A DNA stretch of 64,000 bases from NCBI GenBank assembly GCA_965222995.1, contig OZ244977.1, positions 1,674,001 to 1,738,000 of the forward strand. Direction: 5' to 3'. This document shows positions 8,119 through 17,145 of this stretch, piece after piece; position 1 is the stretch's first letter; each line of letters begins with the position of its first letter. Under the pieces are notes generated by a model, which saw nothing but the letters and a program-made list of their open reading frames with translations, searched no databases and had not been told where the DNA came from. The position numbers and the translations under genes were made by a program. This stretch comes from SB11 sp965222995 (GTDB lineage Bacteria > Bacteroidota > Bacteroidia > UBA8524).

Positions 8119-8830
8119 GAAAAGGTAAAGGGTTAATATTTTTAAGTTTTAGGTCAAATTCTAATTCTAAAGGTCCACGAGATGTATCTTCAACCATGGT
8201 TTGATTGGGATTTTCTCTCAAGCTGAAAATTTTATCGCGGTGTATTGCATCGGCTATTGTTAGTTTATCAGGGTCTCTAATAATTATTGATGTAGCTATA
8301 AGGTCTATTTTAGGATAGAAAAATGTACCTCTGTTTCCCAGCCCCATTTCAATTACAAAACCTTTTTCAACACTTATTTTTAGAGTATGTTCCGCACAAA
8401 GTGCAAATAATGAATTGACTTTTAATTGATTAGTAATAGCTATACCAGCCCACATAAGATAAGTAGTACCTATACCAAAACCGGCTACATCTCTAGAGTT
8501 CCACAACCCACACAACTCAGCAGCACCATTAGCGGCATGCTTTTTCATAAAATCATGTACGTTTTCTTCTACTTTGCTAATGGCTATCTCCATAGGTAGG
8601 TGAATAGTTCCATTTGCAACATGTACTCTAACTCCTCCCATTGCTTCACCTTCCGGAGTTTCAGCCATACACACATATACATCAGGGTTATCCATCCATT
8701 CGTTGCTTGCTGAAGTTACCTTGGTAACCCCATAAGCACTTAATACATTCGAGTGCCCTACAGCAAACTTTTCACTTGCCTCAGGCTCATCAACTGCCCT
8801 AAATGCTCTTATTTTAATCTTGTTATCCAA
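8081..8830 (-). CDS. Autoinducer-synthase/FeeM-like GNAT-fold acyltransferase
   Basis: The 249-residue protein has the layout of N-acyl amino acid synthase (FeeM) and acyl-homoserine-lactone synthase-like acyltransferases. An early strand carries EAMGGVRVH, then LPMEIAI, the block ELCGLWNSRDVAGFGIGTTYLMWAG that resembles the acyl-CoA/ACP-binding motif A of GNAT folds, and a distal strand FVIEMGLGNRGTFFYPK. I assign this by pattern, not by a strong signature, so the exact substrates are unknown. It starts 4 bases after the ThiF-nitroreductase gene and overlaps the kinase gene by 38 bases. The tight packing argues for a shared function. A role in making a small acylated metabolite is an inference. 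Confidence 0.6.
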   Translation of the reverse strand: MDNKIKIRAFRAVDEPEASEKFAVGHSNVLSAYGVTKVTSASNEWMDNPDVYVCMAETPEGEAMGGVRVHVANGTIHLPMEIAISKVEENVHDFMKKHAANGAAELCGLWNSRDVAGFGIGTTYLMWAGIAITNQLKVNSLFALCAEHTLKISVEKGFVIEMGLGNRGTFFYPKIDLIATSIIIRDPDKLTIADAIHRDKIFSLRENPNQTMVEDTSRGPLELEFDLKLKNINPLPFHAKEDTNQSMVP

Positions 8831-8834
8831 CTAG

Positions 8835-11123
8835 TTAAATATAAAATAAAATATCGGTAAGTTCACGTCTAAGCGATTTTACTTCGGGCTCTTCCGCCCT
8901 AGCTAACCGAAACATAAATATATGACCTTTTTCATCATATTGTGGCAAAATACTACTGTATTCTGCTTTTAGCACCTTTAAGTTTTCCATATCCTGTACT
9001 GAAAACCCTACACCTTTGCCCTCAGTTAATCTTCTAAACAAAAATAAAGGCACTGATAGTGGCTGAAAAGCATAACCCAATTGTGTAGCTTTTAACCATG
9101 CTCTTTGTACGGCTCTTCCTCCTTGCAAATAATCTTCAATACTTGGAGTAGGCATCGAAATTAAAGCCATCGCCGATGAAACTTCAGCTACTTGTTTGGT
9201 AAGTTTTTCAAAAGCTGCCCCTTTGCCCCACTCTTTTAAATATTTTATGGCTTTATAATCTTTAGCCATACTAAAACCGGCTGCTTCTCCTGCGGTTACC
9301 CCAACCGTAGCTATATCAATACCGTCTCTGGTACGTTGTGCCTCTTTATCATTCCAGCGCATCTCATCAACAAAGGTGTCCCTATGCCCTTGTTCATGCA
9401 TCATTCTCACCTTATCTGCTCCCGCTACAATCTCTCCCAAACGATATATTTTATCTCTATCTGTAATAAAAGTTATATCTGCGTTTACTATTGGTGCAAT
9501 AGATTGTTTTAACTGTTCTTTATCGCTTTCATTAAGAGGTTCATAATCGCCTTTGTTTCTGTTAGTAAAGCGTGTAGATATGTAATCTGTCAACTCATCT
9601 TTTTGAGGTTCTGTTTTTTCAAAAGAAAGTTTAGCTATTAAAGCATGAGGTTTACCCAGTGGGAAATGCTCAATTATAGTTTTATACCCTAACTCTTTAG
9701 CTTTTAACTCTGCATTTTCTAGAGCAGCCCCCAACCCCACATATGACCCGTAGTTATTAAAATCTAATAACGAAAAAGAAAAATGTTTATCGTGAAAAAG
9801 GAATAACGCATTATTATTAAACACCCACTTCCAAGGCTGTATATTTCCTCCCGATGGAGCTAAACCTGCAGCGGTTACAATAGCATCAACTACTTCTTTT
9901 TTCAGTTCATCTTTACCGTTAGTATTTGGTAACTTATTTATCTGTTCTTTTAAATTTTTAACAGATAAAGGTTCAGGTTTTTGTGGTAGTTCTGTTAGTT
10001 TAGTAGGTTCTTTATCACTAATAAGCTCCTCTAAATCAACATAATACCTTCCTGAATCGTGATATTGGTCTAATAATATTCGCCTGCAAACATCCGCACC
10101 AACCGCGCCACCTAATATAACTGATGATGCTAATTGAGGCCAGGTATTAATACTCTCTTCAACCTCCATCATTGATGCCTTTAATCTCGGAGATATTTTT
10201 TCAGCACCAATCATGGGTAATATATATGGTATTTTTTCTTCGTTGGTAAGCCCTTTTATTTTTGATGGGTCTATATCTCCAACCAAACCGTGTAGCAGTG
10301 GTCTATTTGGCTCTAAATCAAACCGTTCAACATCAATCATTCCTCTATCGCTCGTATCCATCACTACAGGAATTTGCAATTCTTTAGCTTTATGTCTGGC
10401 TAGTATTTTAATATCCAAGCCATCACACTCATCTACCAAAACATCTAGTTTTCCACCCTCAGTAAAAAAGCTATCAATATTTTCAGCAGTTAACCCATCA
10501 TTATAAATTTTTAAATTTAAATACGGGTCTAACTCATATATTTCACGCGCCACAGCGTAGGTTTTTTTTAAACCCATATTATGCAATGGCGTTCTTATTC
10601 TGTTTAAATTACTTAATTCTAAATCATCAAAATCAGCAAGTCTTAACTCTCCAAAACTCCTTTCCATTGCGAGAGTTAAAGCAATTGATTGCCCTACAGA
10701 AAGACCTACAACACCAATTTTTTTTGTAGCTAAATAATCACGCTCTTCACGGGTAATTTTATATTGATTTCTATTAGTCCTTACCTCAATAAATTCTTCC
10801 TCATCCAATAAATGTACAACCCTGTTAGCCCATGGATAATAGACCCACACCCCATATAAATTAGGGTCTAAACCATTGAGATGCTTAGTAGCAGCATCAC
10901 TTAACTCTTGTTTATTAAATTTATGCGAAGGGTTTAAACTTTTTATTAACTCACATAATTGTGAATGTATAGTATCAAAAACAAAAATATTGGTATTTTT
11001 GGTAATTAATTCGTTAAAAGCATTAAGGTCATCAGCATGGGTAAGCCTATAAAAACTGGGCTTGTACGATGAATCAGAGTTAGCGACTGGTAATTGTACG
11101 TTTGCTGCCATTTGCAGGTGCAA
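8835..11123 (-). CDS. ThiF/E1-like adenylyltransferase fused to nitroreductase (Rv1355c-like)
   Basis: The 762-residue protein joins two enzymes. Residues about 100-370 form an E1-like ThiF/MoeB domain with nucleotide loop KKIGVVGLSVGQSIAL (about 134-149), the acidic DFDDLELSNLNRIR segment (about 164-177) and a DECDGLDIK motif; zinc-binding CxxC pairs are absent. Residues about 400-740 form an FMN nitroreductase-like domain with AIVTAAGLAPSGGNIQPWKW. This architecture matches the Rv1355c (so-called MoeY) family of mycobacteria and scattered other bacteria. E1 domains activate carboxylates as adenylates, and nitroreductase-like enzymes can oxidise azoline rings; the true substrate is unknown. 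It is the first gene of a three-gene operon with an acyltransferase and a 7TM kinase. Confidence 0.88.
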   Translation of the reverse strand: MHLQMAANVQLPVANSDSSYKPSFYRLTHADDLNAFNELITKNTNIFVFDTIHSQLCELIKSLNPSHKFNKQELSDAATKHLNGLDPNLYGVWVYYPWANRVVHLLDEEEFIEVRTNRNQYKITREERDYLATKKIGVVGLSVGQSIALTLAMERSFGELRLADFDDLELSNLNRIRTPLHNMGLKKTYAVAREIYELDPYLNLKIYNDGLTAENIDSFFTEGGKLDVLVDECDGLDIKILARHKAKELQIPVVMDTSDRGMIDVERFDLEPNRPLLHGLVGDIDPSKIKGLTNEEKIPYILPMIGAEKISPRLKASMMEVEESINTWPQLASSVILGGAVGADVCRRILLDQYHDSGRYYVDLEELISDKEPTKLTELPQKPEPLSVKNLKEQINKLPNTNGKDELKKEVVDAIVTAAGLAPSGGNIQPWKWVFNNNALFLFHDKHFSFSLLDFNNYGSYVGLGAALENAELKAKELGYKTIIEHFPLGKPHALIAKLSFEKTEPQKDELTDYISTRFTNRNKGDYEPLNESDKEQLKQSIAPIVNADITFITDRDKIYRLGEIVAGADKVRMMHEQGHRDTFVDEMRWNDKEAQRTRDGIDIATVGVTAGEAAGFSMAKDYKAIKYLKEWGKGAAFEKLTKQVAEVSSAMALISMPTPSIEDYLQGGRAVQRAWLKATQLGYAFQPLSVPLFLFRRLTEGKGVGFSVQDMENLKVLKAEYSSILPQYDEKGHIFMFRLARAEEPEVKSLRRELTDILFYI

Positions 11124-11192
11124 TATAAAATTTTTTAAAGAATAATTTTAAATTACGAATACTTTTATTGAAATTTACGCTCGAAAAATTAT

Positions 11193-11660
11193 ATGGAAAA
11201 CGAAAAGATAAAAATACTATATGTGGACGATGAAGTGGGGAACTTGGTGGGGTTTAAATCAACATTTCGTCAGCAGTACGACATTAAAACTGCAGTGTCA
11301 GAAAAAGAGGGGATGGAAGTATTAGATGCTAATCCGGACATCCATATAATAATAACTGACCAAAGAATGCCTGAAATGACAGGTGTTGAATTTTTATCGG
11401 CTATTAGAGAAAAGCACAAAGAACCTATCAGAATACTACTAACGGGTTATACAGATTTTTCAGCACTGGTAGAGGCTATAAATAAAGGGCAAATTTACCG
11501 TTATCTGCAAAAGCCCTGGAATGAAGATGAAATAAAAGTAGTTGTTACCCAAGCTTACGAAATTTTCGATCTTAGAAAGAAAAATAAAGAATTAATGAAG
11601 AGTTTAGAACGTGCTAATGAGCAACTAGAGTTCTTGCTTCGTCAAAAACTTATTTCGTAA
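11193..11660 (+). CDS. Single-receiver response regulator with C-terminal coiled coil
   Basis: The 155-residue regulator has a complete receiver fold: YVDDEVGNLVGF with acidic D12-D13, phospho-acceptor D56 in IIITDQRMPEMTG, switch Thr in ILLTGYTD and the lysine in LQKPWNEDE. Residues 120-150 form a charged helix (DLRKKNKELMKSLERANEQL) instead of a DNA-binding or HD domain, so output is probably through a partner protein. It is divergent from the ThiF-acyltransferase-7TM kinase operon with 69 bases between the starts, and that orphan kinase is the obvious partner. Its receiver resembles the one at 1-720. A hairpin terminator follows. Confidence 0.92.
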   Translation: MENEKIKILYVDDEVGNLVGFKSTFRQQYDIKTAVSEKEGMEVLDANPDIHIIITDQRMPEMTGVEFLSAIREKHKEPIRILLTGYTDFSALVEAINKGQIYRYLQKPWNEDEIKVVVTQAYEIFDLRKKNKELMKSLERANEQLEFLLRQKLIS

Positions 11661-11714
11661 TTCCACGTTTATTATAACAATAAGGTTATTATTCACATTT
11701 GTGATTAACTAAGT

Positions 11715-11746
11715 ACATAGTCTTTATACTATGTGCTTTTTCTTTG
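11715..11746 (+). terminator. Terminator after the response regulator
   Basis: ACATAGT (11715-11721) pairs with ACTATGT (11728-11734) across a 6-base loop, then GC and a T-rich tract. It ends 20 bases before the OmpA lipoprotein gene. Confidence 0.75.
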
Positions 11747-11767
11747 TACCGTACAATTATAAAGTTT

Positions 11768-12736
11768 ATGAGAAAATTAGTGTTTGTGGCAACTATTGCC
11801 CTTTTTGCCGCTTGTGTACCGTTAAGAAAGCATCAGGATCTTGAAAAGGCATATAATGATGCTGTAGAGAAAAATAAAAATTGTAACACACAACTGTCTG
11901 AAGCTAATGCTGAGAATGAACAACTTAAAGAAACTAATTATTACCAAGAAAAAGCCCTAGGAAGACTAAGAATTGATAGCTCTGAAAATACCAGCAGACT
12001 TGCTAAAACACGCGAAGATTTAAAGCAGTTAAAAGAAAGCTATGAAACATTACAGAAAAACCTTGAAAAAGAAAACCTGAAAATGGACAGGGAACTCCGA
12101 TTGCTGGAAGCAAAGCTTAACCGCAAGGAAGTAGAGTTAAACAAAAAAGAACAAGACCTTAACGATAAAGCAAAATCCATTGATGAGCTTAGAAAAGATT
12201 TAGAAACTAAACAAGCTCGAGTTAATGAATTGCAATCTATACTAAACTCAAAAGATTCAGCTGTAAATGCTTTAAAAAATAGTATAACCAAAGCTTTACT
12301 TTCTTATAAAGATAAAGGGCTAACCGTAGAGGTGAAAAACGGTAAAGTTTATGTGAGTATGGATGAGAAATTGTTGTTTGCCAGTGCCAGTATTGTAGTT
12401 GACAAAAAGGGACAAGACGCTTTGCTTGAGTTTGCCAAGGCTATAAACAATGAACCTGATGTAAACATTATGATTGAAGGACACACGGATAATGTACCTA
12501 TTAAATCAGGACAAATAAAAGATAACTGGGATTTGAGTGTTTTAAGAGCTACATCTATAGTTCGTATACTAACAACCAAAGGAAAGGTAGACCCTAAGCG
12601 TATAATAGCATCAGGAAGAGGTGAACACCAACCTGTTGCTAAAAATGACAACAAAGAAAATAAAGCCAAAAATCGCAGAACTGAAATTGTGCTTACCCCT
12701 AAACTGGATGAATTATTCCAAATATTAGGTAACTAA
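11768..12736 (+). CDS. OmpA-family lipoprotein with coiled-coil stalk
   Basis: This outer-membrane lipoprotein of 322 residues probably anchors the envelope to peptidoglycan. I start at ATG 11768 because it yields a lipoprotein signal (MRKLVFVATIALFAAC, lipobox FAAC); an ATG at 11744 would extend it by 8 residues. Residues about 30-185 are a long charged coiled coil rich in K, E, N and L. The C-terminal OmpA domain carries the peptidoglycan-binding signature IEGHTDNVPIKSG and LSVLRATSIVRIL, then NRRTEIVL with the conserved Arg. No beta-barrel is present, so it is Pal-like. It sits between two terminators, hence a single-gene unit. Confidence 0.93.
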   Translation: MRKLVFVATIALFAACVPLRKHQDLEKAYNDAVEKNKNCNTQLSEANAENEQLKETNYYQEKALGRLRIDSSENTSRLAKTREDLKQLKESYETLQKNLEKENLKMDRELRLLEAKLNRKEVELNKKEQDLNDKAKSIDELRKDLETKQARVNELQSILNSKDSAVNALKNSITKALLSYKDKGLTVEVKNGKVYVSMDEKLLFASASIVVDKKGQDALLEFAKAINNEPDVNIMIEGHTDNVPIKSGQIKDNWDLSVLRATSIVRILTTKGKVDPKRIIASGRGEHQPVAKNDNKENKAKNRRTEIVLTPKLDELFQILGN

Positions 12737-12762
12737 AATAGTAGAACTTATTATTATTATTT

Positions 12763-12795
12763 AATCCCGTATCAGTTTGATACGGGATTTTTTTG
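12763..12795 (+). terminator. Terminator after the OmpA lipoprotein gene
   Basis: A perfect 12-bp stem (12763-12774 with 12778-12789, core AATCCCGTATC) has a 3-base loop and is followed by a T tract. Confidence 0.92.
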
Positions 12796-12824
12796 TTCAT
12801 AAGGTTAGTAAACCTTTAAATTTG
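12792..12824 (+). promoter_or_regulatory. Promoter of the glycan operon
   Basis: TTTG (12792-12795), 21 bases, then TAAATTTG (12817-12824) is an exact match to the Bacteroidota -33/-7 pattern. The -7 box ends only 5 bases before the TTG start codon of the glycosyltransferase, so the mRNA would be leaderless or nearly so. Confidence 0.65.
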
Positions 12825-12829
12825 CCTAC

Positions 12830-13999
12830 TTGCAACACAAAAAAACCAAAGTGCTTTTTTTACCTGCATGGTATCCCAATAAAGGTGATGCTATGGCAGG
12901 ACTATTTGTAAAGCATCATGCCTCTGCCATTAAACCCTATGTTGATGTTGCGGTGCTCCATGTGATTTATAACCTCAACAAGCAAAAGAAAAAAATTATA
13001 TACGAGTACACTGTAGATGAAGGTATTCCTACCCTTATAGCATATATACGAATAAGAAAAAGCTTCTTTGATAAGCTTATGTATCCTTTTCGCTACTTAA
13101 GAGCTGTTTTTAATGGCTACAAACAACTAACACAAGAATTTGGGAGCCCTGATATACACCATGTACATATACTTACCCGTAGCGGTATTATTGCCTATCT
13201 AAAGAAAATAACAAAAGGTACACCTTATTTAATCACTGAACACTGGTCTAGATACCTCCCTCAAAATAAGCGAAGTTATTTGGGCTTTATAAGAAAATCC
13301 TTAACAAAGAAAGTAGTCAAAAAAGCTTCGCTTATAACTACAGTCTCAAAACACTTGGGCAATGCCATGCAAAAACACGGCTTAAATAATAGTTATGAAC
13401 AAATATCTAATGTGGTTGACATAGATTTTTTTAAACCATTGCCTGCAAAATCTAAAAACCCTAAACCCGTATTGCTCCACGTATCTTGCTTTGATGAAAA
13501 ACCAAAAAATGTAAAAGGTATTCTAAATACAGTAAAACTACTTAATAATGAAGGTTTTGAGTTTGAATTGCACTTGGTAGGAACAGGTATAGACCATGAG
13601 GAATGTATTGAATATGCCAAAAAGCTGAACTTAAACAATGTGTTCTTTTTAGGACTTAAAACAAAAGAAGATTTGCTTACAGAGTACCAAAAAGCAGATG
13701 CATTTGTGTTGTTTAGCCGTTTCGAAAACCAACCTGTAGTTATACTTGAAGCATTTGCCTGTAGCTTGCCTGTAATTGCTACTAAAGTGGGTGGTATACC
13801 TGAATTGTTGAAAGAGGGCTTTGGGGAGTTAGTAAGCTCTGAAAGCGAACAAGAATTAGCTACAGCGATAAAAAAAGTAATACAAAACCCCGATAATTAT
13901 AATAAAGAAGCTATGCGACAATATGCGGTAGAAAATTTTAGTTATAAGGGAGTTGGCAAACAGTTTTACGATATTTACCAAAATATTCTTCAGGGGTAA
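12830..13999 (+). CDS. GT4-type glycosyltransferase
   Basis: The 389-residue cytoplasmic retaining glycosyltransferase has a GT-B fold. The N-terminal acceptor domain begins KVLFLPAWYPNKGDAMAGLFVKHH, a common start in the family. The C-terminal donor domain contains NPKPVLLHVSCF and the EX7E-like motif FENQPVVILEAFACSLPVIATKVGG, where Glu contacts the nucleotide sugar. The start is a TTG at 12830; no ATG is available upstream of the conserved motif. It is the first gene of a three-gene operon with a formyltransferase fusion (6 bases later) and a flippase. The donor sugar cannot be read from the sequence. Confidence 0.92.
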   Translation: MQHKKTKVLFLPAWYPNKGDAMAGLFVKHHASAIKPYVDVAVLHVIYNLNKQKKKIIYEYTVDEGIPTLIAYIRIRKSFFDKLMYPFRYLRAVFNGYKQLTQEFGSPDIHHVHILTRSGIIAYLKKITKGTPYLITEHWSRYLPQNKRSYLGFIRKSLTKKVVKKASLITTVSKHLGNAMQKHGLNNSYEQISNVVDIDFFKPLPAKSKNPKPVLLHVSCFDEKPKNVKGILNTVKLLNNEGFEFELHLVGTGIDHEECIEYAKKLNLNNVFFLGLKTKEDLLTEYQKADAFVLFSRFENQPVVILEAFACSLPVIATKVGGIPELLKEGFGELVSSESEQELATAIKKVIQNPDNYNKEAMRQYAVENFSYKGVGKQFYDIYQNILQG

Positions 14000-14005
14000 G
14001 ATACT

Positions 14006-15643
14006 TTGAGCGATAAAAAACTAAAATTTGGGATACTGTGCAATAGCCTAAACTTTCAACAATGGCAGGCAACAGCTATACACCATTTACTAAACGACCC
14101 TCATTTTGAGCTTGAACTGATTGTTATTAACAACAATCCTATAGTTAAAGAAAGTTATTTCAAAAAAATATTCTCCTCAACTCTACTTTTCAGGCAATAC
14201 GAAACACGCTTTTTAAAGGTTGAAGCTAAAAAGCCGGTAACTCTAGACGCTAGAATTAACAGTGTTGACACCCTTAAGGTAAAAACAATAAATAAAGGGA
14301 AATACAGCCAATATTTTCAGGAAACTGATATAAAAGAAATTGAAAACAAAAACTTAGACTTTCTTATTCGTTTTGGTTTCGGAATACTGAAAGGAGATAT
14401 ACTAAATGCAGCTAAATACGGTATTTGGAGCTTCCACCACGGCGATGAGAAAGAATTTCGAGGAGGGCCACCCGGCTTCTGGGAAATATTAAGAAATAAA
14501 TCAACTACATCATGCATATTGCAACGCCTCACCCCCACTCTTGATGGTGGTATTGTCTTAAAAAAAGGAACTTTTAAAACCACCAATCATTCATATAGCT
14601 ACCACTTAAATACACTATTTACCCATACAGCAATATGGATAAAACAAGTAGGCTTAGATATATTGTATAACAATAAACCTATTGAGGTAGAAACTGATAT
14701 TAAAGAGCCTTTACCCCTAAACAAAGCTCCAAAAAACCTCACGTTTATTCTTTTCTTATTTGTCCTTTTCAGAAATAAGCTAAAGTTTTGGTTCACTTCA
14801 CTCTTCCAAGTGGAAATTTGGGCAGTAGGTATTTTAAAAAATAAAAAAGAAGAACTTTTTTCAAATGTTCCTTTGCAGGCCCAATGGCTTGATGATGATA
14901 AAAAACTTAGCTACAGAGCAGACCCTTTTATTACTACCATAAATAACCACCAAGTCATTTTTTTTGAGCGATATAACTACACAAACCATAAGGGACACAT
15001 TGCTGCCACTATCATTGACGGAGCAAATGTTAACGAGCAAGAAATATTAAAAACCAACTCACACTACTCTTACCCCTTTATTTTTAAGAATAAAGAACAG
15101 TTATACTGTGTTCCCGAAGGGTATATGGAAAAAGCGGCTAAACTTTACTCTATCGGTGAGAATTTAAAACTAGCTTCTAAAAAAACATTATTGCCAAGAA
15201 TTGAAGCTATAGACACCTCAATACTCTTCTATAACAACAAATATTGGTTGTTTTGCACCATTAATAAATGGCTGCACAATGCCCAACTTTATATTTTTTA
15301 TAGCGATAGTTTGGATGATGAATTTACCCCACATTTATTAAATCCTGTAAAAACTGATATAGCATCAGCAAGACCGGCAGGAAGTTTTTTTGAGTATGAA
15401 GGAAATATCATTCGTCCCTCGCAAAACTGTTCAGAAACCTATGGGGGTAGTTTAATGCTTAATAAAATTAGTAAACTCAGTGAAACCGAATACAAAGAAG
15501 AACTTATTAAAGAACTAAAGCCTTTTGATAAGCAATTTGACAAAGGTTTTCACCATATAAGCATGGATGGTGATACAATAGCTATTGACAGTAAAAAGTA
15601 TATTTATTCCTTAAGTCAGGCATTTAAAAGAATGTTTGGCTAA
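14006..15643 (+). CDS. Formyltransferase fused to a GIPC-transferase-type beta-propeller
   Basis: The 545-residue protein combines two parts. Residues about 1-230 resemble the Fmt/ArnA formyltransferase fold, with FGILCNSLNFQQWQ at the start and the active-site region WSFHHGDEKEFRGGPPGFWE and LTPTLDGGIVLKKG. Residues about 275-530 resemble the five-bladed propeller found N-terminal in plant glucosamine inositolphosphorylceramide transferase, with YRADPF, HYSYPF, VPEGY, IDTSILF and ARPAGSFF repeats. Such fusions occur in polysaccharide loci and could formylate an amino sugar. It starts with TTG, 6 bases after the GT4 gene, and overlaps the flippase frame. Assignment of function is inference. 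Confidence 0.78.
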   Translation: MSDKKLKFGILCNSLNFQQWQATAIHHLLNDPHFELELIVINNNPIVKESYFKKIFSSTLLFRQYETRFLKVEAKKPVTLDARINSVDTLKVKTINKGKYSQYFQETDIKEIENKNLDFLIRFGFGILKGDILNAAKYGIWSFHHGDEKEFRGGPPGFWEILRNKSTTSCILQRLTPTLDGGIVLKKGTFKTTNHSYSYHLNTLFTHTAIWIKQVGLDILYNNKPIEVETDIKEPLPLNKAPKNLTFILFLFVLFRNKLKFWFTSLFQVEIWAVGILKNKKEELFSNVPLQAQWLDDDKKLSYRADPFITTINNHQVIFFERYNYTNHKGHIAATIIDGANVNEQEILKTNSHYSYPFIFKNKEQLYCVPEGYMEKAAKLYSIGENLKLASKKTLLPRIEAIDTSILFYNNKYWLFCTINKWLHNAQLYIFYSDSLDDEFTPHLLNPVKTDIASARPAGSFFEYEGNIIRPSQNCSETYGGSLMLNKISKLSETEYKEELIKELKPFDKQFDKGFHHISMDGDTIAIDSKKYIYSLSQAFKRMFG

Positions 15644-15650
15644 ACCCTAT

Positions 15651-16859
15651 ATGAATAGTAAAATAATAGTAACCTTTTTGGCTCGCTTCGGAAGTGCCGT
15701 AGCTGCTTTTGTTATTGCTATTTTATTATCTCAATTTTTAGGTACTGAAGGGAAAGGTAAAGCAGCCTTGCTAATCCTAAATATTTCTTTCATTAACCTG
15801 TTTACGAATATTATGGGGGGTGCTGCTTTGGTATACCTTGCCCCACGGTTTCACACATTTACCTTATTAATTGTATCGTATATATGGATACCTCTAATTG
15901 TAGCTATACTTGGTTTAATTTACTATATATCAGACTATACAATAACAGCTTTAGATATTCATACCTTTGTTTTAGCTACCATTTTAGGCTGGTTTAACAC
16001 TAACACCAACCTTTTACTTGGCAAACAAAAAACACACACCTTTAATATTTTAAGTGTAGTACAGATTTTTATAACCTTAATTTACCTACTTATAGCTTTT
16101 TATGGAAATATTGGAGAGCAACAATACAGTGATTATGTAACAGCTTTATATATAGGCTATATCGCTTCATTTTTAGCAAGTTTTCTATATACAAGCAAAG
16201 AACTAGAGCGTAATTATGCTATTTCAGGCTTAAAAGAAATTTTACGCCGATTTATTTGGCACGGAGGCTATATACAACTAGCTAACCTTGGACAACTGCT
16301 TATTTATAGAGCCAGCTATTATATGATTGGGTATTTCCATAGTTTATCTCCTTTAGGTATATACTCAAATGCAATAGCTATAGCAGAATCTATTTGGATA
16401 GTAAGCAGAAGCATTTCTACTATTCAATACTCAGAAATTGCCAATGAGAAGGATATAAACGTATCAAAACAAAAAACCATTAAGCTGCGAAAAACAAACC
16501 TGCTAATTTCCATAGGCTTGGTAGCCATTGTATGTTTTTTGCCCGATAGTTTCTATACCTATTTATTCGGAAGAAACTTTACAGGCTTACAGCAGATTAT
16601 TTGGGCTTTAGCCCCGGGAATTGTAGCATTTTCTTATGCAAATCTCAACTCACACTTCTTTTCTGGCATTGGTAAAAACCATATTAATACCATAATCTCT
16701 TTTTCAGGCTTTGGATTAACGGCTATTATCGGTCTGGTACTAATCCCTTCCTACAGTAGTATTGGTGCTGCTATAACTGCCAGCCTAGTATATATTATTA
16801 CAGCTATTGCCGGTGATATAGTTTTTATTAGAACAACTAACAAAAAACTAAATATTTAG
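15651..16859 (+). CDS. Polysaccharide flippase (Wzx/MATE-like, MOP superfamily)
   Basis: This inner-membrane protein of about 402 residues has 12 or so predicted hydrophobic helices, starting with IIVTFLARFGSAVAAFVIAILLSQ, the usual first helix of oligosaccharide flippases, and LGTEGKGKAALLILN after it. It likely moves a lipid-linked glycan made by the two genes upstream across the inner membrane. I prefer the ATG at 15651; a TTG at 15636 overlaps the preceding gene by 8 bases and is possible. It is the last gene of the operon. No polymerase (Wzy) or ligase is nearby, so the glycan may be completed elsewhere. Confidence 0.88.
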   Translation: MNSKIIVTFLARFGSAVAAFVIAILLSQFLGTEGKGKAALLILNISFINLFTNIMGGAALVYLAPRFHTFTLLIVSYIWIPLIVAILGLIYYISDYTITALDIHTFVLATILGWFNTNTNLLLGKQKTHTFNILSVVQIFITLIYLLIAFYGNIGEQQYSDYVTALYIGYIASFLASFLYTSKELERNYAISGLKEILRRFIWHGGYIQLANLGQLLIYRASYYMIGYFHSLSPLGIYSNAIAIAESIWIVSRSISTIQYSEIANEKDINVSKQKTIKLRKTNLLISIGLVAIVCFLPDSFYTYLFGRNFTGLQQIIWALAPGIVAFSYANLNSHFFSGIGKNHINTIISFSGFGLTAIIGLVLIPSYSSIGAAITASLVYIITAIAGDIVFIRTTNKKLNI

Positions 16860-17145
16860 ATACACCACCGTTGATTATATCATCATCTACAACTTCCGAT
16901 GAACTATAATAATACCAATGGTTTAAGGAGTCTGTACTAAAATCCTATTGTTCATCATCATTTGTATTTGTTACATCGGCATCAAAAATATTAATTTGTG
17001 CTTGGTCAACCCTTTTTCTTCTATATCTCTCCACCTATTGCTAAAATTCTTAGTGTATTTTGATATATCAAGAACTCTATCTATTCTATGGAATAAATAT
17101 GAACCTACACTCCAAATTCAATTAATTTATGAAAGGTATATAAAC
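16860..17145. other. Gap with no supported gene
   Basis: These 286 bases between the flippase gene and the rRNA terminator are AT-rich. The 70-codon open frame at 16948-17160 has an unconvincing composition and runs into the rRNA operon terminator, so I do not call it. No hairpin or repeat is evident. Confidence 0.6.
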
